From NCBI GenBank assembly GCA_037446355.1, contig JBBIIT010000004.1, forward strand, positions 1-64,000: 64,000 nucleotides of DNA, written 5' to 3'. The stretch comes from Roseiarcus sp037446355. Lineage in GTDB: Bacteria > Pseudomonadota > Alphaproteobacteria > Rhizobiales > Beijerinckiaceae. Shown in pieces: positions 16,966 to 26,888 of the stretch. A model generated the notes under the pieces. That model did not search any database, was not told where the DNA came from, and worked only from the letters and a program-made list of their open reading frames with translations. Each line of letters begins with the position of its first letter. Within the stretch, counting starts at the first letter, position 1. Both the position numbers and the translations under genes were made by a program.

Positions 16966-18417
16966 ATGTCCGCGACCGACTACGCCTATCCCCACGTTCA
17001 GCTTCTCATCGACGGCGTCTGGCGTTCCGGCGCGAAGGGTCTCACCCTGCCGGTAATCGATCCGGCCACCGGTGAGAAAATCGGCTCGATAGCGCACGCG
17101 ACTACCGAAGATCTCGACGCCGCGCTCGCCGCTACGGAACGCGGCTTCGCGGTCTGGCGCAAGACTTCTGCCTACAATCGCTCGAAGCTCATGCGCAAGG
17201 CCGCCGACATTCTGCGCGAGCGCGCCGATTACGTCGCCTGGCTGATGACCCGCGAGAACGGCAAACCTCTGATTCAATCGAAGCTGGAAGTGCTCGCCGG
17301 CGCCGATATGATCGACTGGTTCGCCGAGGAGGCGCGACGCACCTATGGGCAGGTGATCCCCGCGCGCTCCGAGGACGTGACGCAGATGACCGTCAAGCAT
17401 CCAGTCGGCCCCGTCGCCGCCTTCACGCCCTGGAATTTTCCGATCAACCAGATCGTACGCAAACTCTCGGCGGCGCTCGCGGCCGGCTGCTCGATCATCG
17501 TCAAGGCGCCGGAGGAGACGCCGGCTTCCCCCGCTGAACTGATCCGCGCCTTCCACGACGCGGGCGCACCCGCTGGCGTGATCGGTCTCGTGTTCGGCGT
17601 GCCGGCCGAGATATCGGAATATCTGATCCCGCATCCGGTCATCCAAAAGATCTCGTTCACGGGATCCACGCCGGTCGGCAAGCATCTGGCCGCGCTCGCG
17701 GGCAAGCACATGAAGCGCGCGACGATGGAGCTTGGCGGTCACGCGCCGGTGATCGTCTGCGCCGACGCCGACATTCCCGCGGCTGCGAAGATGATCGCCA
17801 CCCACAAGTTCCGCAACGCGGGACAAGTCTGCGTTTCGCCGACGCGCTTCCTGGTCGAGGCGCCCGCATTCGACAGCTTCCTCGATACGTTCACCGCGAC
17901 GGCGAAGGCGACCAAGGTCGGCAACGGCCTCGAAGAGGGCGTCGGGATGGGCCCTCTCGCCAACGAACGGCGCATTCCGGCGTTGGAAGCGCTCATCAAC
18001 GACGCGGTCGCTCAGGGCGCGCAATTGAAAACTGGCGGCCGGCGCATCGGCAACACCGGCTATTTCTTCGAGCCGACCGTGCTCGCCAACGTGCCGACGA
18101 ACGCGCGTATAATGAACGAAGAGCCGTTCGGTCCTGTCGCGATCGTCAATCCGTTCTCGACTCTCGACGCCGCGATCGAGGAAGCCAATCGCCTGCCCTA
18201 TGGCCTCGCCGCCTACGCCTTCACGCGTTCGAACGCCAACGCGCACGCGATCGGTCAGCGCGTCGAGGCCGGCATGGTGACGATCAACCATCTCGGCCTC
18301 GCGCTGCCGGAGGTGCATTTCGGCGGCGTCAAGGATTCCGGCTACGGCACCGAGGGCGGCTCGGAAGCGCTGGAAGCGTATTTGGTCACGCGGCTGGTGA
18401 CGATCTCGTCGAAGTGA
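16966..18417 (+). CDS. NAD(P)-dependent succinate-semialdehyde-type aldehyde dehydrogenase
   Basis: 483 residues, full ALDH length. The nucleotide-binding motif is FTPWNFPINQIVRK, then FTGSTPVGK; the general-base Glu255 lies in ELGGHAP and the catalytic Cys289 in GQVCVSPTR. Such enzymes oxidise semialdehydes (succinate, alpha-ketoglutarate or glutarate semialdehyde) to the acids. Naming as succinate-semialdehyde dehydrogenase is by overall resemblance; the exact substrate is open. The molybdoenzyme gene is 86 bases upstream on the same strand. Confidence 0.9.
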   Translation: MSATDYAYPHVQLLIDGVWRSGAKGLTLPVIDPATGEKIGSIAHATTEDLDAALAATERGFAVWRKTSAYNRSKLMRKAADILRERADYVAWLMTRENGKPLIQSKLEVLAGADMIDWFAEEARRTYGQVIPARSEDVTQMTVKHPVGPVAAFTPWNFPINQIVRKLSAALAAGCSIIVKAPEETPASPAELIRAFHDAGAPAGVIGLVFGVPAEISEYLIPHPVIQKISFTGSTPVGKHLAALAGKHMKRATMELGGHAPVIVCADADIPAAAKMIATHKFRNAGQVCVSPTRFLVEAPAFDSFLDTFTATAKATKVGNGLEEGVGMGPLANERRIPALEALINDAVAQGAQLKTGGRRIGNTGYFFEPTVLANVPTNARIMNEEPFGPVAIVNPFSTLDAAIEEANRLPYGLAAYAFTRSNANAHAIGQRVEAGMVTINHLGLALPEVHFGGVKDSGYGTEGGSEALEAYLVTRLVTISSK

Positions 18418-18428
18418 CCCGCAAGGCC

Positions 18429-18454
18429 CCCTCTCCCCGCTCACGGGGAGAGGG
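18429..18454. terminator. GC-rich hairpin between convergent genes
   Basis: Arms CCCTCTCCCCG and CGGGGAGAGGG (11 bp) with loop CTCA, 11 bases after the aldehyde dehydrogenase stop and 12 before the ligC stop. It can terminate either transcript. The sequence type is a common dispersed palindrome in this group of alphaproteobacteria. No T-run. Confidence 0.6.
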
Positions 18455-18466
18455 AATTGCCTGGAG

Positions 18467-19420
18467 CTATTTCAGCTTCTGTTCGAGTTCGTGCAGCACT
18501 CTGTAGCAAGGCAGCACCTGCGCGACGCTGGAATTGGGCTCGCGTCCCTCGCGGATCGCGGCGAAGAATTCGCGATCCTGCAACTCGATGCCGTTCATGC
18601 TGACATCGACCTTGCTGACGTCGATCTTCTCGTCCTTGCCGGTGAAGAGATCGTCGTAGCGCGCGATATAAGTCGCGCTGTCGCCGATATACCGGAAGAA
18701 GGTGCCGAGCGGCCCATCGTTGTTGAACGAAAGCGAAAGCGTACAGATCGCTCCATTGGCGGCTTTCAATTGTACGCTCATGTCCATCGCGATGCCGAGC
18801 GTCGGGTGAATCGGCCCTTGCAAGGCGTTTGCCTGCACGATCGGACTGCCGCACTGATAAGCGAAGAGGTCGACCGTGTGCGCGGCATGATGCCACAAGA
18901 GATGATCGGTCCAGCTGCGCGCCTGCCCGAGCGCATTCATGTTGGTGCGGCGAAAGAAGTAGGTCTGCACATCCATCTGTTGGATATGGAACTCGCCGGC
19001 CGTGATTTTCTTGTGAACGAACTGGTGGCTCGGGTTGAAACGGCGCGTATGGCCGCACATCGCCGTGAGACCCGTCGATTTCTGCAAGGCGACGACCGCC
19101 TCGGCCCCCGCGAGGCTGTCGGCGAGCGGAATTTCCACCTGCACATGCTTGCCCGCTTTCAGGCAGGCAATGGCCTGATCGGCGTGCATCTGGGTCGGCG
19201 TGCATAGAATAACCGCGTCGACTTCCTTGAGCGCGAGGCTCTCGGACAACTCGGTCGCGACATGAGGAACGCCATATTTGAGGGCGGCCTCCTTCGTCTT
19301 GTCGAGTTCGCGCCCGACCAACGACACCACCTCGACGCCGTCGATGTTCTTGATCCCATCGAGATGCTTCAGGCCGAACGCGCCGGCGCCGGCCAGCGCG
19401 ACCTTGATCGTTTTACTCAT
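18467..19420 (-). CDS. ligC: 4-carboxy-2-hydroxymuconate-6-semialdehyde dehydrogenase (Gfo/Idh/MocA family)
   Basis: 317 residues. The Rossmann motif VALAGAGAFGLKH opens the protein; LCTPTQMHADQAIACLKAGKHVQVEIP carries the Gfo/Idh/MocA signature, in two parts. The C-terminal half includes LLWHHAAHTVDL. LigC of Sphingobium SYK-6 is a Gfo/Idh/MocA enzyme of about 315 residues that oxidises the ring-cleavage hemiacetal to 2-pyrone-4,6-dicarboxylate with NADP. It is the last gene of the lig operon, 21 bases after ligB, which makes this assignment firm. Confidence 0.93.
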   Translation of the reverse strand: MSKTIKVALAGAGAFGLKHLDGIKNIDGVEVVSLVGRELDKTKEAALKYGVPHVATELSESLALKEVDAVILCTPTQMHADQAIACLKAGKHVQVEIPLADSLAGAEAVVALQKSTGLTAMCGHTRRFNPSHQFVHKKITAGEFHIQQMDVQTYFFRRTNMNALGQARSWTDHLLWHHAAHTVDLFAYQCGSPIVQANALQGPIHPTLGIAMDMSVQLKAANGAICTLSLSFNNDGPLGTFFRYIGDSATYIARYDDLFTGKDEKIDVSKVDVSMNGIELQDREFFAAIREGREPNSSVAQVLPCYRVLHELEQKLK

Positions 19421-19441
19421 ATGTGCCCTCGCTCGGCTCGG

Positions 19442-20299
19442 TCAGGCCGCGTTTTCCAAAATGAGATGGCCGACCGCCGTGTTGGAGGCCGGCACGTGAT
19501 AGAAACGATGCACGACCTTGGGCTTCGGTCCGCCCGCGACATCCGCCATCGCGCCGCGCGCGATCAGCCACATCACCAGTTCGATGCCTTCGCTGCCGGC
19601 TTCGCGCACATAGTCGATGTTCGGCATCTTCGCCAATTCCCTCGGATCGGCGATGAGCTTGTCCAGGAACATGTTGTCCCACGGCTTGTTGATGAGGCCC
19701 GCGCGCGGTCCCTGAAGCTGGTGGCTCATGCCGCCGGTACCCCAGATCTGCACGTTGAGATCCTCCGGGTAGCTCTCGATCGCCTCGCGAATCGCCTGGC
19801 CGAGCTTGAAGCACCGCATTCCCGACGGCACCGGATGTTGTACGACATTGACCGCGAACGGAATGATCTTGCACGGCCAGGCGTCGACGTTGCCGAAAAT
19901 GCAGCTCAGAGGCACGGTCAGTCCGTGGTCGACGTCGATTTCGTTGACCATCGTCAGATCAAAGTCTCTCTGGATCACTTCGGAAGCGATATGCGCGGCG
20001 AGTTCCGGGTGACCGATCACGGGCGGCACCGGACGCGCGCCATAGCCTTCGTCGGCCGGCTTGAATTCCGGCCCCGTCATGATCGCGAAGGTCGGGATCA
20101 TGCTGAGGCTGAACGCTGTGGCGTGGTCGTTGTAGACCAGGAAGATAACGTCCGGCAGGTGCGTCTTTTCCCATGCCTTCGAGAAATCGTAACCGGCGAA
20201 CACCGGCTTCCAGTAGTCCTCCTGGGTCTTGCCAAGATCGAACGCCGCGCCGACAGCCGGAATGTGCGAGGTGTAAACCGATGCGCTGATGTGGGCCAT
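19442..20299 (-). CDS. ligB: Protocatechuate 4,5-dioxygenase, beta (catalytic) subunit
   Basis: 285 residues. His12 (TSHIPAVG), His59 (YNDHATAF) and Glu240 (GSEGIELVMW) correspond to the non-heme Fe(II) ligands of LigB, and His193 (GGMSHQLQG) to the catalytic base. It cleaves protocatechuate between C4 and C5 to 4-carboxy-2-hydroxymuconate-6-semialdehyde using O2. One base separates its ATG from the ligA stop, so the subunits are translated together. Length and ligand spacing fit the SYK-6 enzyme with a two-residue offset. Confidence 0.97.
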   Translation of the reverse strand: MAHISASVYTSHIPAVGAAFDLGKTQEDYWKPVFAGYDFSKAWEKTHLPDVIFLVYNDHATAFSLSMIPTFAIMTGPEFKPADEGYGARPVPPVIGHPELAAHIASEVIQRDFDLTMVNEIDVDHGLTVPLSCIFGNVDAWPCKIIPFAVNVVQHPVPSGMRCFKLGQAIREAIESYPEDLNVQIWGTGGMSHQLQGPRAGLINKPWDNMFLDKLIADPRELAKMPNIDYVREAGSEGIELVMWLIARGAMADVAGGPKPKVVHRFYHVPASNTAVGHLILENAA

Positions 20300-20300
20300 C

Positions 20301-20723
20301 TTAGCTGTCCTTGCCTGGGTTCGGGCGCTGCGCGTCGCCGTGTTCGCCGATCTTGCGGTTGCCCTCGATAGACCGGCCGCCTTTGACCATCATCTCGCGA
20401 TAGTCCGCTTCGCTCATGCCGGTCATCGAACCCGCCATCTGCTGGAAACTCTTGCCGTCGCTCGCGCCGATCTTGGACAGAAAATAGATGTTGCCGCCGA
20501 GCGCCATCATGCGGTTGAGGTCGCGAGCCAGCACGGCTAGCTTCTGATCCTCGGACATTTTCCATTCGTCAAGGTAAGCGCGCTCGTTGGCCTTGAACCG
20601 CGCGCGGTTCTCAGCCTTCATCAGCGACATGCAGAACTGGTTGAGCCAGTAGCCTTTGCGCGATTGCTCGGCGTCGAAAACGATCGTGCCGGGAATCTCC
20701 TTGAACTCCTTGTCGAGCGCCAT
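20301..20723 (-). CDS. ligA: Protocatechuate 4,5-dioxygenase, alpha subunit
   Basis: 140 residues, all helical, typical of LigA (about 139 residues): EIPGTIVFDAEQSRKGYWLNQFCMSLM (read in two parts), then RAYLDEWKMSEDQKLAVLARD and LGGNIYFLSKIGASDGKSFQ. LigA caps the active site of LigB in an alpha2beta2 enzyme. Its ATG overlaps the ligI stop in TAATG, which implies translational coupling. Confidence 0.97.
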   Translation of the reverse strand: MALDKEFKEIPGTIVFDAEQSRKGYWLNQFCMSLMKAENRARFKANERAYLDEWKMSEDQKLAVLARDLNRMMALGGNIYFLSKIGASDGKSFQQMAGSMTGMSEADYREMMVKGGRSIEGNRKIGEHGDAQRPNPGKDS

Positions 20724-21670
20724 TAGCTCCTCCCTTGTTCGGGCCAGTAGAGACGCATGGGGTTGTCCACCAGCAATTTGCGCTGCAATTGGGCGGTCGG
20801 AGCTATATGCGGAATGAAATCGACCAGCAGACCGTCGTCAGGCATATGATCCTTCAAGTTGGGATGCGGCCAGTCGGTGCCCCAAAGCACGCGGTCAGGG
20901 AATTCTTCGACCACGCGAGCCGCGAACGGCACGACGTCGCGATAGGCGCTCGCCTCGCCATTGAGCGCCTTCGGCCCCGTCACCGAAAGCCGCTCGGGGC
21001 AAGAAACCTTGCACCAGACGTTCCCGTGCTCGCGCATGAACTTCAAGAACAGGGAAAATTCTGGCCCGTCGATCGGCTTGGACACGTCCGGACGCCCCAT
21101 GTGATCGACGACGACCGTGGTCGGCAGCGCGGTGAAGAAATCCCAGAGTTCCGGCAGATCTACGGCCTCGAAATAGATGACGACATGCCAACCGAGTTTG
21201 CCGATGCGGTCGGCGATTTCCATCAATTCGTCTTTCGGCGTGAAATCCACCAGGCGTTTGACGAAATTGAAGCGCACGCCGCGCACGCCCGCCTCATGGA
21301 GGCGATGGAGTTCGGCGTCGCTGACCGAACGTTTCACCGTCGCGACGCCGCGCGCCTTGCCCCCGCTTGAAACGCACGCGTCAACCATCGCGCCGTTGTC
21401 CGCGCCGTGGCAAGTTGCCTGCACGACGACGTTACGGGCGAACCCCAAGCGATCGCGCAACGCGAACAACTGCGTTTTGCTCGCATCGCAGGGCGTGTAT
21501 TTGCGCTCGGGCGCGTAGGGAAATTCGGCGCCCGGCCCGAACACGTGGCAATGCGCGTCTACGCTGCCCGGCGGCAGCTGGAAGCGCGGCTTCGACGGTC
21601 CCTCATACCAGTCGAGCCAACCCTTGGTCTTTTCGAACGGCCCTGTCACGGGTTTGGAATTTTCGCTCAC
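20723..21670 (-). CDS. ligI: 2-pyrone-4,6-dicarboxylate lactonase
   Basis: 315 residues of the amidohydrolase superfamily. VDAHCHVFGP holds the HxH motif; FVKRLVDF, VVDHMGRPD and the C-terminal WGTDWPHPN (catalytic Asp) follow. The enzyme opens 2-pyrone-4,6-dicarboxylate to 4-oxalomesaconate. Its position between ligK and ligA in the same operon supports the name. Cytoplasmic. Confidence 0.96.
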   Translation of the reverse strand: MSENSKPVTGPFEKTKGWLDWYEGPSKPRFQLPPGSVDAHCHVFGPGAEFPYAPERKYTPCDASKTQLFALRDRLGFARNVVVQATCHGADNGAMVDACVSSGGKARGVATVKRSVSDAELHRLHEAGVRGVRFNFVKRLVDFTPKDELMEIADRIGKLGWHVVIYFEAVDLPELWDFFTALPTTVVVDHMGRPDVSKPIDGPEFSLFLKFMREHGNVWCKVSCPERLSVTGPKALNGEASAYRDVVPFAARVVEEFPDRVLWGTDWPHPNLKDHMPDDGLLVDFIPHIAPTAQLQRKLLVDNPMRLYWPEQGRS

Positions 21671-21683
21671 CGCGTCCGCCCCT

Positions 21684-22367
21684 TCAATCGATGTATTTGA
21701 GGCCCGCCTTCGCCAGCGGTTCGCGCATTTTGTACATGTCGAGGCCGAGAACGCCAGCAGCTAGCTTGACGCGCTTCTCGTCCTCATTGACCTCGCGCGC
21801 GGCCGCCGCTCCCGCGGTTTTTTCGGCGAGCGCGGCCGGCACGACGACCACTCCATCATCATCGGCGACGATGGCGTCGCCGGGGTTGACCAGCGCGCCA
21901 GCGCAGACGACCGGGACGTTGACCGAGCCGATCGTCGCCTTGATCGTGCCCTTGGCGCTGACGTATTTGCTCCAGACGGGGAAACCCATTTCCTTCAGCG
22001 TTTTCACGTCGCGAACGCCCGCGTCGATGACGAGCGCACGCGCGCCGCGCGCCATGAAGCTCGTCGCCAGCAAGTCGCCGAAATAGCCGTCGGTGCATTC
22101 GGCCGTAAGCGCGGCGACGACGATGTCGCCGGGCTGAATCTGTTCGGCCACGACATGCATCATCCAGTTGTCGCCGGGATGCAGCAGCACTGTCACCGCG
22201 GTCCCCGCGATCTGCGCGCCAGGGTAGATCGGCCGCATATAGGGCTTCATCAGGCCCAGGCGCCCCATCGCCTCGTGAACGGTGGCGACGCCGTAGGAGG
22301 CAAGCGCTTCGACGGCGAATTTGTCCGCGCGTTGGATGTTGCGTTTGACGACGCCGAGTTCGGTCAT
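21684..22367 (-). CDS. ligK: 4-carboxy-4-hydroxy-2-oxoadipate aldolase/oxaloacetate decarboxylase
   Basis: 227 residues of the RraA-like class II aldolase family. Typical segments are VATVHEAMGRLGLMKPYMRPIYPG (in two parts), then GYFGDLLATSFMARG and LVIDAGVRDVKTL, which carry the metal-binding Asp and substrate-binding Arg. It splits CHA to pyruvate and oxaloacetate and can decarboxylate oxaloacetate. Nine bases after ligJ. Confidence 0.95.
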   Translation of the reverse strand: MTELGVVKRNIQRADKFAVEALASYGVATVHEAMGRLGLMKPYMRPIYPGAQIAGTAVTVLLHPGDNWMMHVVAEQIQPGDIVVAALTAECTDGYFGDLLATSFMARGARALVIDAGVRDVKTLKEMGFPVWSKYVSAKGTIKATIGSVNVPVVCAGALVNPGDAIVADDDGVVVVPAALAEKTAGAAAAREVNEDEKRVKLAAGVLGLDMYKMREPLAKAGLKYID

Positions 22368-22376
22368 TTCGATCTC

Positions 22377-23405
22377 CTACTTGCCCCTTGTATTCAGCGC
22401 CTTGTCGAGGCGCGGATAGACGCGACGGGCGTTGCCCTCATAGACCTTGTGACGCTGCTCGGGCGTCAGGTTCGCGGTCGCCTCGATGTAGCGTTTGGTG
22501 TCGTCATAATAATGGCCGGTTTCCGGGTCGATCCCGCGCACCGCGCCGATCATTTCGGAAGCGAACAGGATATTATCAACCGGGATCACGTGCGTCAGCA
22601 GATCGACGCCCGGCTGGTGATAGACACAGGTGTCGAAGAAGATATTTTTGAGCAGATGATCTTTGAGGAGCGGCTTCTTCATTTCCTGCGCGAGGCCGCG
22701 ATAGCGCCCCCAATGATACGGCGCCGCGCCGCCGCCGTGCGGAACGATAAAGCGCAGTGTCGGGAAATCCTTAAACAGATCGCCCTGGATGAACTGCATC
22801 ACCGCGGTCGTGTCGGCGTTGATGTAATGCGCGCCGGTCGTATGGAAGCAATGATTGCAACTCGTCGAAACGTGAACCATCGCGGGAATGTCGTATTCGA
22901 CCATCTTCTCGTAGATCGGATACCAATGCCGGTCGGTCAGTGGCGGGCTCGTCCAATAGCCGCCCGACGGGTCAGGGTTGAGATTGATGCCGACGAAGCC
23001 ATAGTCCTTCACGCAGCGGTCGATCTCGGAAACGCAGGTCTTGGGATCGACGCCCGGGCTCTGCGGCAGCATCGCCGCGCCGATGAAGTTGTCCGGGAAC
23101 AGTTCGGAGACACGATAGCAAAGCTCGTTGCAGATCGCCGCCCAGGTCGAGGACACCTGAAAATCGCCGATATGGTGGGCCATGAAGCTGGCGCGCGGGC
23201 TGAATATCGTCAGATCGCTGCCGCGTTGCTTCATCAATTTGAGCTGGTTGGTCTCGATCGACTCGCGCAATTCGTCGTCGCTAATTTTTAGGTCGGAGAC
23301 CTTGGGCGCGACGGTGGGGTCTTTGATGCCAGCGATCTGCTGGTTGCGCCAGTTTTCGAGCGCCTTCGGCGCCGTGGTGTAGTGGCCGTGGCAGTCGATA
23401 ATCAT
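22377..23405 (-). CDS. ligJ: 4-oxalomesaconate hydratase (amidohydrolase fold)
   Basis: 342 residues. MIIDCHGHYTT holds the N-terminal HxH; FSPRASFMAHHIGD, GINLNPDPSGGYW and FIVPHGGGAAPYHWGRY match LigJ. It hydrates 4-oxalomesaconate to 4-carboxy-4-hydroxy-2-oxoadipate, the LigK substrate. First gene of the operon ligJ-K-I-A-B-C; the genes are separated by 1-21 bases or overlap. Confidence 0.95.
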   Translation of the reverse strand: MIIDCHGHYTTAPKALENWRNQQIAGIKDPTVAPKVSDLKISDDELRESIETNQLKLMKQRGSDLTIFSPRASFMAHHIGDFQVSSTWAAICNELCYRVSELFPDNFIGAAMLPQSPGVDPKTCVSEIDRCVKDYGFVGINLNPDPSGGYWTSPPLTDRHWYPIYEKMVEYDIPAMVHVSTSCNHCFHTTGAHYINADTTAVMQFIQGDLFKDFPTLRFIVPHGGGAAPYHWGRYRGLAQEMKKPLLKDHLLKNIFFDTCVYHQPGVDLLTHVIPVDNILFASEMIGAVRGIDPETGHYYDDTKRYIEATANLTPEQRHKVYEGNARRVYPRLDKALNTRGK

Positions 23406-23651
23406 GGTCGCTTCCTCTCGCCGTCCCCTTACGGGAGCGCCGATGGCTAGTCCAGCTTGCGAGCCGACTTTATAGCCATTCTCGATTGGCGCAACGCATA
23501 GCGAATAGGAACGACGCCTGACCGCCTGGGGCCCCGATCGCCGTCCCCTGGGGACGCCGCCTCAACCGGCCTTTATTTGCGCGGGGGGAAAGACTATACG
23601 GCGGGGTTACCGCCTTTCGAGGCCTCCTCCAGACGGGAAAACAGAGCTTTC
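23406..23651. promoter_or_regulatory. Divergent lig/accB control region with repeated 12-mer
   Basis: About 245 bases between ligJ and accB. The 12-mer TCGCCGTCCCCT occurs at 23418-23429 and again at 23538-23549; the second copy lies in a palindrome with arms CGTCCCC and GGGGACG around one T (23542-23556). These could be regulator sites for the lig operon. No LysR/LigR-type regulator gene is adjacent, so the binding protein would be encoded elsewhere. A -10-like TATAAA lies on the minus strand near 23469. Assignment is tentative. Confidence 0.3.
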
Positions 23652-24139
23652 ATGAAAAAGCCGACTTCCTCCGCCGCTGCCGCGGCCGCCGGGTTCGATG
23701 TTTCCATTGTCGCCGCCCTGGCCAAGATCGCCGGTCAGCACGACCTTAGCGAAGTCGAAATCGAACATGCCGGCGTCAAGGTCCGCGTCGCGCGCGAGCG
23801 CCGCGCCGTGACGACGAGCCATGTCGTCGCCGCGCCCGTCCACGCATCGGCCCCCGTCGCGGCTCCCCCTGCCCCGGCCCCCGCCGAACCGCCCCCCGGC
23901 GAACACCCCGGCGCCGTGAAATCACCGATGGTGGGCACCGCCTATCTCCGACCCAGTCCGGAATCGAAACCCTTCGTCGAGATCGGCGCGAGCGTAAAGG
24001 CGGGCGACAAGATCATGCTCGTCGAGGCGATGAAGACCTTCAACGAGATCGCCGCGCCGCGCTCGGGCAAAGTAACGCAGATTTTCGTCGAAGACGGCAC
24101 GCCGGTCGAATACGGCCAAGCGCTGATGGTTATCGAGTA

Positions 24140-24140
<1 letters not shown>
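23652..24140 (+). CDS. accB: Acetyl-CoA carboxylase biotin carboxyl carrier protein
   Basis: 162 residues. An N-terminal helical region (VSIVAALAKIAGQHDLSEVEIE, in two parts) is followed by a Pro/Ala-rich linker at ~70-95 and a C-terminal biotinyl domain. Lys128 in EAMKTFNEI is the biotinylation site. It carries carboxybiotin between AccC and the transcarboxylase in malonyl-CoA synthesis. The start at 23652 is preferred over 23577 because BCCPs begin at this helix. The stop overlaps the accC start in TAATG. The usual alphaproteobacterial aroQ neighbour is absent. Confidence 0.95.
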
Positions 24141-25488
<1,348 letters not shown>

Positions 25489-25492
<4 letters not shown>

Positions 25493-26781
25493 GCCACGTG
25501 GCGCCTCTCGCGATCCAGCGCGACCGGATTGCGCAGGATTTCGACGGTCAGATGCGAGAATTCGCCGACGTGGCCGATCAAGTGGCGATAATGTCGGACA
25601 TCGCGATCGCCTGAGGTCGCGATGGAGACAATCGCGCCCAGATGCCCCGGCCCCAGGCGCCACAAATGCAGATCGGCGAGTTCGTCGCCCTCGCGCGCGA
25701 TGGCGCGCCGCACCGCCTCGGTCAAGCGCGCGTCGGGGTTCATGTCGAGCAGCACGCGCGCGGTGTCGCGGATAAGGCTGTAGGACCAGCTCGCGATCAC
25801 CGCCGCGCCGACAAGGCCGGCGAGCGGGTCCATCCACAGCCAGCCGAATAACTGGGCGAGCGTCAGGCCCGCGATCACCAGCACCGAAACCGCGGCGTCG
25901 GCGATCACGTGCAGCACGGCCGCGCGCATATTGTGATCGCGGTGCAATGCTCCCTCGACGTGGCCGCGTCCGTGTTCACGGAATCGGGATACGCTACTAA
26001 ATCCTCCGATATGAACGGTAGCGGCGAATTCGTGCGGCTCGGGAATTTCATCGATCGACTCCAGGTAGTCGCCGCGATCGGCCATCACGAATGTCCGCTT
26101 GACGCCGTCTGGTCGCAATGTTTCGACCGACGTGAATTCGGCCGCGAGGCTTTGGTCGCCAAGGGCGGCGAGACGGAAACGCGGCGGCGTTCCCACCTCG
26201 AAGATGCTGAGTTCATAGGGCGCGGCGGCGATTTCGAGCCGATGCGCCTCTTCGCGCGAATGCTCGTGATCGTGATCGTGGTGGGAATGTGCGTGTTCGC
26301 GGCCGTGACCGTGATGATGATCGTGGCCGCCGCGGCTCAGCAGCCAGGCGCTGACGACATTGACGACGAGGCCGAGCGCGGCGATTGGAATCGCGGCCGA
26401 AAAATTGATGGGTCGCGGCGCGACCAGCCGCGCGGCCGATTCGTAGCCGATCGCCAACGCGATCATGGCCAGGATCAACGCGCTGGAAAAACCGGCGAGA
26501 TCGCCGAATTTGCCAGAGCCAAAGGTGAAGGCCGGATTTTCCGCGTGTCGGCGCGCCAGGGTGTAGGCGAGCGCGGCGATGAGCAACGCGCCCGCGTGCG
26601 TGCTCATGTGGAAACCGTCGGCGACGAGCGCGATCGAGCCGAACATCGCGCCGCCGAAGATCTCCGCGAGCATCATCGCGCTGGTCAGCGCGATGACCGC
26701 ATAGACGTTGCGTTCGTTGCGGGCGTGCGCGGCGCCCAGAAATACATGGCTGTGTGTTTCCAAAGGCGTCTCAACGGGCAT
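25489..26781 (-). CDS. CDF-family metal exporter, DmeF-like, with inserted cytoplasmic domain
   Basis: 430 residues. Six transmembrane helices of a cation diffusion facilitator; ADGFHMSTHAG in TM2 and HVIADAAVSV in TM5 form the metal site in the Co/Ni-type (DmeF) pattern. The loop between TM4 and TM5 is His-rich (HDHHHGHG, HAHSHHDHDHEHS, residues ~153-174). Unusually, it is followed by about 95 extra residues (~183-278: LSIFEVGTPPRFRL, RTFVMADRGDYLESID, FAATVHIGGFSSVSRFREH) that look like a folded beta-rich domain. The C-terminal CDF domain (residues ~340-420) is present. Probably proton-coupled Co/Ni/Zn efflux in the inner membrane. No metal regulator nearby. Confidence 0.9.
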
Positions 26782-26888
26782 CGCGCGCTCCCCTTCGCGG
26801 CTATCTTAAGGACTTTGTGGTATGGCGTCGATCGGCGCTATGCTTAAAGTCCCTGCCGTCGTCTTGGCGGCGGGCCGGAGAAATTGAA

